64,000 nt of DNA from Methylobacter sp. S3L5C (GCF_022788635.1 NZ_CP076024.1:682001-746000); one strand, 5' to 3'. Shown: positions 44,402-61,310, numbered from the stretch's first letter. Notes: generated by a model from the letters alone, not told the origin. A program made the numbers and translations.

Positions 44402-44665
44402 GTGCCACATAATTTCAATCATAGTTGTAAGGCTCAATTTAATGGCGACATCACGACTATTACTTATAATTTAATGCGCGTTTGTGAAGAAATTTCAAAA
44501 ATACAAAATCCAACACTGATTCATCCATTAGATAAAAAATATACCAAAGGCCTTGAGAAAAGACAGAAAATAGCCAAGAAAAACAGTGTCTTTGTTCCGG
44601 TCAAAATAGTTGTCACCGAACAATGGATTCACGACAGGCTTTATGCTTGTCGCTCTTCAGGTTGA
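44402..44665 (+). pseudogene. Possible second transposase remnant (C-terminal part)
   Basis: An 87-codon frame with ITYNLMRVCEEISKIQNPTLIHPLDKKYTKGLEKRQ split over two segments. This resembles the C-terminal end of transposases (YNxxRVFEEISK... LIHPSDKKY.KALEKRQ), but only from memory of such tails. The frame then runs into unrelated residues. It could belong to the same decayed element as 44070-44281. Confidence 0.42.
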
Positions 44666-44850
44666 ATAATCCAAGCCATGCAACCAATAATAAGGTATAG
44701 ACTCCATAACAAGATCTAAAATGAACTTTAAATTTCAAAATAAAAACCTGCGACTGCTATCCTATACTTTACCCATTGTTACATTACAAAGCCTAAGCAA
44801 TTGTAATACGTTATAAGCTTATCCAAATATCTGTGCCATAAATATAAAAG

Positions 44851-45324
44851 TTATTTTCCAATCAAGACAATGGCTTGTACGGCAATGCCTTCTTTGCGAC
44901 CTTCAAAGCCTAATTTTTCTGTGGTGGTAGCTTTTACATTAATGCAATCAACGTCCACGTTTAAATCATCGGCAATATTCTGGCACATGGCAACAATATG
45001 TGGTGCCATTTTAGGGGCTTGGGCGATGATAGTCATATCGGCATTAACCAGTTGATAGCCTTTATCCTGAACAATGCGATAAACATGCCGCAATAACATC
45101 CGGCTATCGGCGCCTTTAAACTCAGGATCCGTATCAGGAAAATGTTTACCTATATCACCCAAAGCTGCCGCACCTAACAAAGCATCACAGAGTGCATGCA
45201 ATACCACGTCTCCATCCGAATGGGCTTCCAGACCTTGTTCATAGTCTATTTTTACGCCGCCTAATATCACATCACCACCGTCTTTAAAACGGTGTACATC
45301 ATACCCCATACCTACTCTAATCAT
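44851..45324 (-). CDS. ispF: 2-C-methyl-D-erythritol 2,4-cyclodiphosphate synthase
   Basis: 157 residues, normal for IspF. It converts CDP-methylerythritol 2-phosphate to the cyclic diphosphate in the non-mevalonate isoprenoid pathway. Active-site and zinc residues are visible: [11 protein letters not shown] (Asp/His), [39 protein letters not shown], and the end [21 protein letters not shown]. It overlaps ispD by 8 bp, so translation is coupled. Normally truD follows; here the adhesin locus begins instead. Confidence 0.95.
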   Translation of the reverse strand: MIRVGMGYDVHRFKDGGDVILGGVKIDYEQGLEAHSDGDVVLHALCDALLGAAALGDIGKHFPDTDPEFKGADSRMLLRHVYRIVQDKGYQLVNADMTIIAQAPKMAPHIVAMCQNIADDLNVDVDCINVKATTTEKLGFEGRKEGIAVQAIVLIGK

Positions 45325-46015
45325 TTTGATGCTCCATATAAAATTGCGCTAATGCCAAGTCTTCGGGTCGGGTAATTTTTATATTATCAGGACGACCTTC
45401 GACGATTTTTGGTTGCAAACCTTGTAGTTCTAGGGCGCTGGCTTCATCAGTAATGGCTGGATTACCTTCTGCTGCTTCCAGTGCGCTTTTTAACAGATCA
45501 TAACGAAACATCTGCGGAGTTAAAGCCCGCCAGATATGGCTACGGTCCAAGGTGCCCAATATACTGCTACCTTGAACATTTTTTAAGGTGTCATGTGACG
45601 ATAAGGCAAGAATTCCGCCGACCTCATCATTTGCCAGCGCAGCGATGAGGTGGTGTATATCCATTGCCGTTATACAAGGTCGCGCTGCATCATGTACCAA
45701 CACCCAATCGTTATCCGAGGCTAACGGACGTATTGATTTTAATGCAGAAAGCACGGAATCCGCGCGTTCTTTCCCGCCTGCAGCAGTAATAATTTGTTCA
45801 TGAGCCGAGACTTTAAGCTCAGGCCAAAAGGGATCTTCTTCAGAAATGGCGACTGCAATAGCGACAAAAACCTTGGCGTTCAATAAGCGCAACAAGGTAT
45901 GTTCAATGACTGTTTTACCGGCAAGTTTTAGATATTGCTTGGGGCGATCGGCATTCATACGCTTGCCAACACCGGCAGCAGGAACAACAGCCCAAAATTT
46001 TATTGAATCAGTCAT
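45317..46015 (-). CDS. ispD: 2-C-methyl-D-erythritol 4-phosphate cytidylyltransferase
   Basis: 232 residues, typical IspD. It joins CTP and methylerythritol 4-phosphate. The nucleotide-binding [32 protein letters not shown] (in two parts) contains the catalytic Arg and Lys. Further family parts are [11 protein letters not shown] and [15 protein letters not shown], with DEASALE near the C-terminus. It precedes ispF with an 8-bp overlap. The ftsB gene lies upstream, separated by a small membrane protein gene, which breaks the usual ftsB-ispD adjacency slightly. Confidence 0.95.
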   Translation of the reverse strand: MTDSIKFWAVVPAAGVGKRMNADRPKQYLKLAGKTVIEHTLLRLLNAKVFVAIAVAISEEDPFWPELKVSAHEQIITAAGGKERADSVLSALKSIRPLASDNDWVLVHDAARPCITAMDIHHLIAALANDEVGGILALSSHDTLKNVQGSSILGTLDRSHIWRALTPQMFRYDLLKSALEAAEGNPAITDEASALELQGLQPKIVEGRPDNIKITRPEDLALAQFYMEHQND

Positions 46016-46102
46016 ATGTAAAGAAAGTTAGGATATCAAGCTAAAAGGCAGCTTTATAGAGTGTGTGAGAATAATGCTGTAATACAGGATAAAGTACGAC
46101 AA

Positions 46103-46393
46103 TTAACGCCTTTTTCTTCTACTTCGCGTTGATCGTGGCAGTACAACATGACCCAAATCAATTTTATCTAAAATATCCTCTTCTGTAGGAAGTGAATATA
46201 TATTGCTTAGTGTATTTATTATGCCTATAAAACCATAACAACTTACAGTAATACTAATAGCTCCAATTAAAATGCCTATTTCAAATGAAATAACTGGAAA
46301 TATCAAAACCAAGCCAAAAGCTACGCCAACACTGGTAGTCAAAAATATAAACAGTACCAATAAAAAAACAATTATTCCTATAAAAAACTTCAT
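46103..46393 (-). CDS. Small membrane protein, unknown function
   Basis: 96 residues from the ATG at 46393, which has a GGAGG site 10 bp upstream; a longer frame from 46432 lacks support. Two hydrophobic segments (about residues 3-22 and 24-60, dense in Ile/Val/Phe/Gly) form two or three membrane helices, followed by a charged tail ending in RSRRKRR. No family recognised. It sits between ftsB and ispD. A short CATTG tandem run lies upstream near 46425-46440. Confidence 0.5.
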   Translation of the reverse strand: MKFFIGIIVFLLVLFIFLTTSVGVAFGLVLIFPVISFEIGILIGAISITVSCYGFIGIINTLSNIYSLPTEEDILDKIDLGHVVLPRSTRSRRKRR

Positions 46394-46531
46394 TAGATAT
46401 GCCTCCAAAGGTTTAATTGACTCGCATTGCATTGCATTGCATCACATTCCGCATACACACCACAACAATGTAACAAACTACAGCATTTTGTGTCGTAGCC
46501 ACTTTCTCAGTATGAACCCTGAAAAAGAAAA

Positions 46532-46573
46532 GGCGTAAGGCTAAAAGTGCTTTTTCACTTTTAGCCTTACGCC
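46532..46573 (-). terminator. 18-bp perfect stem-loop after ftsB
   Basis: GGCGTAAGGCTAAAAGTG (46532-46549) pairs perfectly with CACTTTTAGCCTTACGCC (46556-46573) around a 6-nt loop. It lies just after the ftsB stop on the minus strand, fitting a very strong terminator, although the T-tract is in the loop rather than after the stem. The related sequence at 46879-46922 suggests it is also a repeat copy. Confidence 0.68.
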
Positions 46574-46591
46574 TTTAAGCTGGATTTAACT

Positions 46592-46861
46592 TCACTCAAG
46601 AACCTGAAAAAAAGTCTCACCCTCTCTCATCATTCCTAACTCATCCCGTGCTCTTTCTTCCAAGGCTTCCTGTCCTTGTCTTAAGTCTACCACTTCAGCA
46701 TAAAGCGCTTCATTACGCTCCCTTTTTTCTTCTACCTCTTCATTGAGGTCATCGAGTCGCTGCTGAAGTGTTGCTATCTCCTCAATACCTCCATCGCCAT
46801 ACCATAAGCGGTATTGAAGCAAGGCAATAAACAGAATAATAATTGACAGGAGAATTTTCAT
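46592..46861 (-). CDS. ftsB: Cell division protein FtsB
   Basis: 89 residues from the ATG at 46861; an upstream frame from 46927 runs through a palindrome and is unlikely. FtsB is a bitopic inner-membrane protein that forms the FtsQBL complex at the division septum. The sequence shows one N-terminal membrane helix (about 3-20, LLSIIILFIALLQYRLW), then the conserved RLWYGDGGI, then a coiled coil (LQQRLDDLNEEVEEKRERNEAL split in two) and the EALEERARDELGMMREGETFF tail. It follows eno in the usual order. Confidence 0.9.
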   Translation of the reverse strand: MKILLSIIILFIALLQYRLWYGDGGIEEIATLQQRLDDLNEEVEEKRERNEALYAEVVDLRQGQEALEERARDELGMMREGETFFQVLE

Positions 46862-46878
46862 AATTTCAAAATTGAAAG

Positions 46879-46922
46879 GCATAAGGCTAAAAGGTATAAC
46901 ATGTTTTTCTCGCCTTATGCCG
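46879..46922. repeat. Inverted repeat between eno and ftsB
   Basis: GGCATAAGGC at 46879-46888 and GCCTTATGCC at 46913-46922 are exact reverse complements around a 24-nt loop. The arm plus following bases (GGCATAAGGCTAAAAG) matches the terminator arm at 46532 (GGCGTAAGGCTAAAAG) with one change. It lies in the leader of ftsB and could be a partial terminator of eno or a repeat element. Confidence 0.62.
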
Positions 46923-46944
46923 GACATTTTAAGACTTAGAATTT

Positions 46945-50791
<3,847 letters not shown>

Positions 50792-50989
50792 TCAGTAAAC
50801 GTCAAATTATGCCAGATCCAATCATGGCAACGAATGGCCTCTATCAGCCAATTACCAACAATCATCCGGCATTAAAATCGATTCTCTGAGTGACTGGTAT
50901 CTGACAATAACAGAGCGCTCTAAACCGGTGTATCAAAAGCAAATTGAATTGGAACTGTTTTTTGAAAACATCAGACCAAATCCGGTATT

Positions 50990-52330
50990 TTACACACTAC
51001 TCTCAACTGTTTTTTGCAAGGACAATCTAATACAGTCCTGCGCTTGTTCACTATAAAAATCACTGCATATCCACAAATCACCGACAGCGGCCAGCTTATC
51101 ATCAAGATAAACCAGAGGTATTGCGTCCCTTTCCCACGGTGGAATGCCTGCTTCCTGAAACAGTTTTTTCAAGGTATGACGGCCTTGACGCCCCGGCAAA
51201 GAAATTTTTTCCCCACCACTGCGAGCCCTGACTATAATAGTTGCTTTCTGCCACTGCCCTTGATTTATACCTACTGAAGATAACTGCCAAAACAAAGTTT
51301 GATTTTTAGATACGCTGAGTGAGGCTTGTCCTGCTGACCAAATATTTTCACGGACTATTTCCGGGGTGACTACTTTAAGGCAGTACAACTTGCCCCGATA
51401 ACGACGCACGCAATAACCTTGTTCAGATAACTCAGGCTCACGATCTTCTGTTGCCGAAATAACATCAGATTGTAAACGCTCAATAAACGCTTGCGCCGGC
51501 ATTTTTAATTGCAGAAATTGAAACCATTGCCTGATGATAAGGGCTTGTTGGGTAGGCTTGTAAGACCTTAACCGACCGATGCAAAGTGTCTTGTCGGCCT
51601 CATTAAAAACTCCACGAAATATCGTTTCAGCATATTCAGAAACCACAACCTGTGCATCAGCGCAATGCTTGGCCGAACGCGCAACTGTTTTATCGCAAGA
51701 AGGCCAACGCTGTTTTAATAAAGGCAACACGGCATTACGCAAATAATTGCGATCGTAATCGTTACTGAGATTACTGGGATCATTAACCCAGCTTAATGCA
51801 TGTGTTTGCGCATAATCATCAATAGCCGACTTTGCAACATTGAGCAAAGGTCTAAGCATAAGACCTTTACCAAAAACAGTGCTCTCGGGCATTGCCGATA
51901 ATCCACGCAAACCACTGCCACGAAACAATTGCAACAAGACCGTTTCCAACTGATCATCCCGGTGTTGTGCAACCATCAGTACATCATTGACATCAATTAA
52001 TGACTTTAAAGCTGTGTAACGAGCATTTCTGGCAGCCTCTTCAGGACTTTCCCCCTGGCTTGGAAGAGCATTAACGCGCAATACCATAAAATCAACGCCC
52101 AGACTTTCTGCCGTTTTTTTACAATGTATCGCCCAGGATTCTGCTTCAGACTGCAAGCCATGATGTACATAAACAGCAGTGACTCTGTCTCTAATAGCAG
52201 TTATTGAAGTACACAAATGCAATAAAACATGAGAATCTACACCACCGCTATAACCCATATAAATGTGTGCAGGGCTGTTACTTTGATTTAGCGCTGATGT
52301 TATAGAATGTGCTGAAAGCAACTCTGTCAT
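50990..52330 (-). CDS. tilS: tRNA(Ile)-lysidine synthase
   Basis: 446 residues. It uses ATP to attach lysine to the wobble cytidine of tRNA-Ile (CAU), changing its codon from AUG to AUA. The N-terminal PP-loop is MGYSGGVDSHVLL (the SGGVDS motif), followed by AQHRDDQLETVLLQLFRGSGLRGLSAM, a family signature. The C-terminal half has the conserved TilS domains, with RPLLNVAKSAI and the LKKLFQEAGIPPWERDAIPLVYLDDKLAAV part. Typical neighbours (pyrG, kdsA, eno) lie downstream, but 200 bp separate tilS from pyrG, so it may have its own transcript. Confidence 0.95.
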   Translation of the reverse strand: MTELLSAHSITSALNQSNSPAHIYMGYSGGVDSHVLLHLCTSITAIRDRVTAVYVHHGLQSEAESWAIHCKKTAESLGVDFMVLRVNALPSQGESPEEAARNARYTALKSLIDVNDVLMVAQHRDDQLETVLLQLFRGSGLRGLSAMPESTVFGKGLMLRPLLNVAKSAIDDYAQTHALSWVNDPSNLSNDYDRNYLRNAVLPLLKQRWPSCDKTVARSAKHCADAQVVVSEYAETIFRGVFNEADKTLCIGRLRSYKPTQQALIIRQWFQFLQLKMPAQAFIERLQSDVISATEDREPELSEQGYCVRRYRGKLYCLKVVTPEIVRENIWSAGQASLSVSKNQTLFWQLSSVGINQGQWQKATIIVRARSGGEKISLPGRQGRHTLKKLFQEAGIPPWERDAIPLVYLDDKLAAVGDLWICSDFYSEQAQDCIRLSLQKTVESSV

Positions 52331-52364
52331 GTGTGGTTGTGTTGAGGAGTTGTGCAGATTAATT

Positions 52365-52430
52365 ATTAAACCACCAAGAACACGACGTTATTACCTTGGA
52401 TGTTTCTTCGTGTCTTCGTGGTTTTATAGC
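52365..52430. repeat. Imperfect inverted repeat of the ACCACGAAGACACGAAG type
   Basis: TAAACCACCAAGAACACGACG on one side and CTTCGTGTCTTCGTGGTTTTA on the other pair with three mismatches over about 20 bp. It is the widespread ACCACGAAGACACGAAG word. It lies between the cytochrome gene and tilS on the minus strand and could be the terminator of the cytochrome transcript. Confidence 0.55.
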
Positions 52431-52449
52431 TTAAATTCTCGAGCGATAA

Positions 52450-53355
52450 TTATTTTTTAAATAAATTTTTGATCACAGGCCAGCCATTCGTCAACCATTG
52501 TTCTTTTACAAAGCCAATAGTCGGCTTAACCTTACTGGCAACTGTCTTAAGAGCAGTCCATATCCGATCGGCAATTGATGCTTCAGGACTATCGCGCCAT
52601 TGTAAATAACGTGACCCAAAGCCATTAATAAACACCGGTTTAAAAAGCCACATTTCCAGAATAGAGGTGACCCACATAAACATAAATGAAATACCCATCC
52701 CCATACCTGCAAAAATAACCAACCAGGCAAACATAGGATGAATCTTGGTTAACCACCATGACATGATATCAGCAACAAGAAACACATAAGGCATACCGAT
52801 GGCAATACATTTATATTGTGTTGTTGTAGTTTCCGCAAAACTGAAAATCAGTCCGACAAACATGAAAATAAAACTGATACCGAACATATGAACATGGGAA
52901 ACTCGTGTTAGCGATGCGAAGGTAGCACCGGTATCTTGAGTCGTATAAGCTTTTAATCCCTCAAATTCGGTAAAGTCTGGTACACCAGAAGCCTCTTTGT
53001 TATGACACATAACACAACGGGTCTCGATTATTTTTTCAATACCGTCAATTTTATAATCATCGGCATCCGCACCGGCTCTGACCCATTCCATAATTTTAAA
53101 ACGCTCATCATCCGGCGCATTGGCTTTCATGGCACCATTCAGCTGGGTTTCCAGAACGGTACCAGAACGGTTACCGTAATAACTATAAACAATATCATTA
53201 ACGGACAAGCCAAATTTACCATCAGCCATACCATGAGTAAACAATATTTGAATTAGTGCAAAAAGATACCCTATACCTACAGTACAAAGATATCCTGTGA
53301 ACAATACCTTAATAGGGGCATCGTGATCTTTTAAAGGTGTGAATTTTGGAGTCAT
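52450..53355 (-). CDS. Membrane-bound c-type cytochrome, unknown role
   Basis: 301 residues. One N-terminal membrane helix (about 16-40) is followed by a periplasmic part with a single c-heme site, CVMCH (Cys114, Cys117, His118). Three further membrane helices follow (about 152-172, 180-200 and 208-232), with a HVH pair just before the second helix that might bind another cofactor. The C-terminal tail (about 235-301) is basic and cytoplasmic. The mixed layout, one heme domain inserted between membrane helices, is unusual. I recall similar proteins in methanotrophs and related bacteria, annotated only as hypothetical. Redox partner unknown. The 3' neighbour is tilS. Confidence 0.7.
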   Translation of the reverse strand: MTPKFTPLKDHDAPIKVLFTGYLCTVGIGYLFALIQILFTHGMADGKFGLSVNDIVYSYYGNRSGTVLETQLNGAMKANAPDDERFKIMEWVRAGADADDYKIDGIEKIIETRCVMCHNKEASGVPDFTEFEGLKAYTTQDTGATFASLTRVSHVHMFGISFIFMFVGLIFSFAETTTTQYKCIAIGMPYVFLVADIMSWWLTKIHPMFAWLVIFAGMGMGISFMFMWVTSILEMWLFKPVFINGFGSRYLQWRDSPEASIADRIWTALKTVASKVKPTIGFVKEQWLTNGWPVIKNLFKK

Positions 53356-53725
53356 AATTTTATATAGTTTAAATGTATGATAAGACCATTACGAAGCAAT
53401 AAGTTTACTGCAGTACTAAACAGAACCAATAATTCTGAAAGTAATACTAGTTATGACATTATAACCTGCCTTTATTAAATTTTATTTCTATTGTTAGTTA
53501 ACTATACTCTCTTTATCATGCTATTTTCTTGTATTTCCTTGACTTTACTATCTCAGTAGAGATATGCAGGGCAAAACCAAAATAATGGTGTGCCGATAAT
53601 AATGGCTGCAACAAAGGGTATAAGCCTTTGTAAAAACATTAACAGATACAAAGATTAACAGTAACCTTTAAACCAATTTAAATATTGATTGATAAAATAA
53701 CCTGTCAAAATCATTAATTACTCTA
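53356..53725. other. Intergenic, promoter region of the cytochrome gene
   Basis: AT-rich DNA before the minus-strand cytochrome gene; no gene or RNA recognised. TA-rich stretches near 53490-53520 could include the promoter. Confidence 0.3.
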
Positions 53726-53926
53726 GGTTCTGTTGACGTTTTGTCTAAAAAATTAATCTATATTTTTCAATTAGATAAATTAAATAACGATTTTTTAATC
53801 GTAGTTCAGGCAAGAATTACCATTAGTTACAAGCCATGAATGGCATCCTATCAACTGGATGCCAGCATTTATTAACGACATTGCAATAACCCATTGATTT
53901 ATTCTTTTTGAAACTTCAACAGAGCC
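53726..53926. mobile_element. 201-bp MITE with the ends of the IS427-type element
   Basis: The left end GGTTCTGTTGACGTTT is identical for 16 bp to the end of the intact IS at 17519. The right end, read inward, is GGCTCTGTTGAAGTTTCA, differing at two positions. TA flanks both ends (53724-53725 and 53927-53928). In the middle, GGCATCC and GGATGCC form a hairpin. No coding capacity. It is therefore a non-autonomous relative that the transposase at 17560-18324 could move. Confidence 0.8.
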
Positions 53927-54242
53927 TAAATCATCCATTATTTACTTGGCAGCTGCCCTTTATAAAACTTACCTTAAAAAGTATAATGGTCAATAAAAAA
54001 GCACTATCCTATTGAAAAAATTATATTATTAGAAGACTGATGTTCGTTTTTTTACTAATCTTAAGCGATAATATCACTTATTAATAACCGACGTGATGAA
54101 TTGATTATTCCTTGAATCGACAATATGTAAATCAAATAGCCGAATCATAACGAACAAAAATTGTTGGTTACACACCGGCAATAAAAAAATGACAGAATAT
54201 TATTTATGATTTACCCAAACATAACTTGCAGAATTTTTTGGC
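53927..54242. other. Intergenic, no feature recognised
   Basis: About 315 bp between the MITE and the rRNA operon terminator. AT-rich; no coding remnant or RNA gene identified. Confidence 0.35.
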
Positions 54243-54276
54243 AAAAAAAAACCCAAGAGATTATCTTGGGTTTTTA
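54243..54276 (-). terminator. rRNA operon terminator
   Basis: AAACCCAAGA and TCTTGGGTTT form a stem with a short loop, with an A-tract on one side and T-tract on the other; on the minus strand it is followed by a run of T. It lies 10 bp after the 5S gene and ends the operon. Confidence 0.85.
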
Positions 54277-54285
54277 ATTTAAGCG

Positions 54286-54400
54286 CTTGGCAATTCCCTA
54301 CTTTCGCATGGCAAACTGCCACACTATCATCGGCGCTAAGCGGTTTCACTTCCGAGTTCGAGATGGGATCGGGTGGTTCACGCTCGCTATGGTCACCAAG
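54286..54400 (-). rRNA. rrf: 5S ribosomal RNA
   Basis: About 115 nt. The minus strand has the conserved 5S core (CCCGATCCCATCTCGAACTCG near the middle, split as usual by loops), and the ends CTTGGTGACC and GGAATTGCCAAG pair. It is the last gene of the operon. Ends estimated to within a few bases. Confidence 0.93.
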
Positions 54401-54627
54401 CAAACTGGTGTCGTCGCAGGCTATTTTATTTGCCTGTCGACGGTCTTCGCTGTGCGGTTAAACACAACGCTGGAAATCTGTAACACTTTTTTGGTTAGTT
54501 TCATATCAACTAACTTTTTGCTGCTTTTTTTGTGTTCTTTTTACAGTGATTAGCGATAATCGGCTGGCCAGAACAGTTATTGCTAACCGTCCCGGCGTAT
54601 AACTCGCCCAAACTGATTGGGTGTTAT

Positions 54628-57520
<2,893 letters not shown>

Positions 57521-57820
57521 ATATAACCCCAATAAGTCTGTTTTCGCCGACCCACCAGCCAACAGGGTATTTTCTGTTGCCTGGCCAGTCGGTTAACGTC
57601 GTTACGTGTTATACCGATCAGCTTTCTTAATCGCTTTTTTCTGTTTTTGAGAACTCATTCGCGTGAGCGTCTGTGCTTTTGTATACCAACAAGTTTTGCC
57701 AATTAATTGCTTAATCCGGCAAGGCTTGCTACTATCCGCTGACACCGTCGCTGCACGCGAACTCGTTGCGTAATCTTGTCACCTTTACAGATCAAGATTA
57801 CGTTGTTACAGATTTCCAAA

Positions 57821-57833
57821 TTGTTAAAGAGCT
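57821..57833 (-). promoter_or_regulatory. boxA antitermination site before 23S
   Basis: GCTCTTTAACAA on the minus strand in the spacer after tRNA-Ala, the usual boxA position for the 23S part of the operon. It recruits the NusB/NusE antitermination complex. Confidence 0.65.
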
Positions 57834-57908
57834 ATTCGTGTATTCAATAAATACACCAATTCTATAAGGTCTCTGCCGATTCTTAAGTGAATCGAAACGT
57901 TATAGAAT

Positions 57909-57984
57909 TGGTGGAGCTAAGCGGGATCGAACCGCTGACCCCCTGCGTGCAAGGCAGGTGCTCTCCCAGCTGAGCTATAGCCCC
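57909..57984 (-). tRNA. tRNA-Ala(TGC)
   Basis: 76 nt, ends GGGGCTA / TAGCTCCACCA pair; the anticodon loop CTTGCACG gives TGC. CCA is encoded. It sits in the 16S-23S spacer beside tRNA-Ile, the standard arrangement. Confidence 0.95.
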
Positions 57985-58058
57985 AGTGTTTCTTGCTTAT
58001 GCTTGCGCGTCTGCTTACTGACATCCCCGGGCCACATCACGCCTACCTTGCGGCAAGG

Positions 58059-58135
<77 letters not shown>

Positions 58136-58203
58136 TGGGCTCATACTGCTACTGATCAAAATAATTTGTTGTGGATACGCATGATGACGATAGACCATCT
58201 TTG

Positions 58204-59738
<1,535 letters not shown>

Positions 59739-59893
59739 AAATCAGTTTGCCACTCAATAAGATGAGTAGCCAATCTTGGCTCGACTACAAAACTAAACGT
59801 TAAAAATTACTTCTTAATGTGTTGTCTTTGTGTCGATTATTTTTTAACAGCCTAACAATCACCACAAGTACCCACACAAATTATTTTGATCAA

Positions 59894-59905
59894 GTTGTTA
59901 AAGAG
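59894..59905 (-). promoter_or_regulatory. boxA antitermination site in the rRNA leader
   Basis: GCTCTTTAACAA on the minus strand, about 160 nt before 16S, between promoter P2 and the gene. Same core as the spacer boxA. Confidence 0.65.
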
Positions 59906-59936
59906 CGTTGGTGCCGCAGCACCGTTGAGTCCGGCA

Positions 59937-59964
59937 ATTATACAGAGCGGATTCGGTTTGTCAA
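59937..59964 (-). promoter_or_regulatory. rRNA promoter P2
   Basis: TTGACA (59959-59964) and TATAAT (59937-59942) on the minus strand, 16 bp apart, followed by TGCCGG. Both boxes are perfect consensus for sigma-70. A GC-rich discriminator follows, as in growth-rate-controlled promoters. Confidence 0.85.
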
Positions 59965-60033
59965 CCCCTTGTCGACATTGCCTGTTGCTGTCCTGGTTCA
60001 GGGTCAAACTACGTTACCCCGAACAAGCCGGCA

Positions 60034-60061
60034 ATTATAACCTACCAGGCCAACTTGTCAA
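60034..60061 (-). promoter_or_regulatory. rRNA promoter P1
   Basis: TTGACA (60056-60061) and TATAAT (60034-60039), 16 bp apart, also followed by TGCCGG. Together with P2, 97 bp downstream, it makes a tandem rrn promoter pair as in E. coli. Confidence 0.85.
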
Positions 60062-60074
60062 CAGCTTCGACTGA

Positions 60075-60546
60075 TTTTTTCCTTTGGAATAAGCGCCATT
60101 AACATTTTTACAAGACGGCACTGCCCATAGCCGAATTGGCACTGTCATAGTTTACCTATTTTTCAATGACTTAAATAGCCACCAACACACCAAAACAACT
60201 AATTTTTTAAGTTAGCCAATATAGGTATTTATACGTATTGTTTTTTCATTTGAAATCTTATAATTTAAGCTGCGTAAATCGAATAATTGGACTATTTGTC
60301 TATTTAGATTAACTTCCGGTAACTGTCAGTGAATCTATTCATCGCAATGTACAAAGCCATTAACCGACTATCGCGGGCAAATTTAATTACTCAAGCAACA
60401 ACGTGTAGACCTTGAAAATTAATACTGCCAAATACTTGAAGTTTTAAAGTAAATACTCATTTTTTTGATTTATTCAGGACTTACAGCCCATATTTTTATC
60501 GGCTGTTAAAAGCTGACTACCAATCAATTTATCAAAGAAGAGGCGA
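60075..60546. other. Divergent intergenic region
   Basis: About 470 bp between the rRNA promoters and the plus-strand stress cluster. It contains upstream AT-rich DNA of P1 and, at 60483-60506, a stem ACAGCC/GGCTGT with an AT-rich loop 40 bp before the DUF2934 gene. That could be a leader hairpin; no heat-shock sigma-32 site was recognised with confidence. Confidence 0.35.
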
Positions 60547-60732
60547 ATGATGTCGTTAAAAATTAAAAACAAAGTAAATTCAGCTTCCGAAACATCAGGC
60601 GATACCATATTTCTTCCAGATCGTGATGCGAGGATTGCCGAGCTTGCCTATTACAGGGCCGAAAGTAGAGGTTTCGAACCGGGACACGAACTTGAGGACT
60701 GGCTTGAGGCAGAGCAAGAATTTTTACTGTAG
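60547..60732 (+). CDS. DUF2934 protein
   Basis: 61 residues. The C-terminal half, RIAELAYYRAESRGFEPGHE plus LEDWLEAEQE, is the DUF2934 signature, a small helical family of unknown function often found near stress genes. A GAAGAGG site precedes two adjacent ATG codons. It is 90 bp before the Hsp20 gene, in the same direction, so a shared stress role is suggested. Confidence 0.85.
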   Translation: MMSLKIKNKVNSASETSGDTIFLPDRDARIAELAYYRAESRGFEPGHELEDWLEAEQEFLL

Positions 60733-60821
60733 AAAGAAAAGACAGCCGTTAAACACCAAAGCCCGTCAACATGCTTAATCTGGATATTTAATAAAAATTA
60801 AAATAGTCCCTGGAGAATGTT

Positions 60822-61310
60822 ATGAACACCAAAGAAAAAGATACCACTCAAAAAACTGAAGTAATGCCCCGTACACCTTCCGAGAACTTGCTTTCATTTG
60901 ATGAATTCGATAATTTTTTTGATGATTTTCTATCGCGCAGATGGCCCCGCCTGTTAGATTTTAATTTGCCTGCCGGATTTGACAGAGGCTTTCCAAAAAT
61001 TGATATTCTTGATCATGATAATGAAATAGAAGTTCAGGCAGCACTACCCGGCGTTAAAAAAGAAGATCTGGATGTAACCATAAATAATCAAACACTTACT
61101 ATTAGAACCTCTACCAAAGAAGAAAAAAAGGAAGAGGAAAAAGGTAAATATTTTCGCCGCGAGATAACGCGGGGTGAATTTCAACGCACGGTCTCCTTAC
61201 CTGATAATGTTGATGATAACAATGCAAAAGCCGCCTTTAAAGACGGTATATTGACTATTACTATTCCCAAAACAGAAAAAAGCAAACGAAAAAATATTGA
61301 GATTAAATAA
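60822..61310 (+). CDS. Hsp20-family small heat-shock protein
   Basis: 162 residues, cytosolic. A disordered start and a helical DEFDNFFDDFLSRRWPRLLDF segment come before the alpha-crystallin domain: PKIDILDHDNEIEVQAALPGVKKEDLDVTI, then FRREITRGEFQRTVSLPDNVD and KAAFKDGILTITIPKTE, with the family A-x-x-x-n-G-v-L motif near the end. Such proteins are ATP-independent holdases that bind unfolding proteins. An AGAATG-type weak site precedes the ATG. A second, membrane-anchored copy follows 120 bp downstream. Confidence 0.92.
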   Translation: MNTKEKDTTQKTEVMPRTPSENLLSFDEFDNFFDDFLSRRWPRLLDFNLPAGFDRGFPKIDILDHDNEIEVQAALPGVKKEDLDVTINNQTLTIRTSTKEEKKEEEKGKYFRREITRGEFQRTVSLPDNVDDNNAKAAFKDGILTITIPKTEKSKRKNIEIK

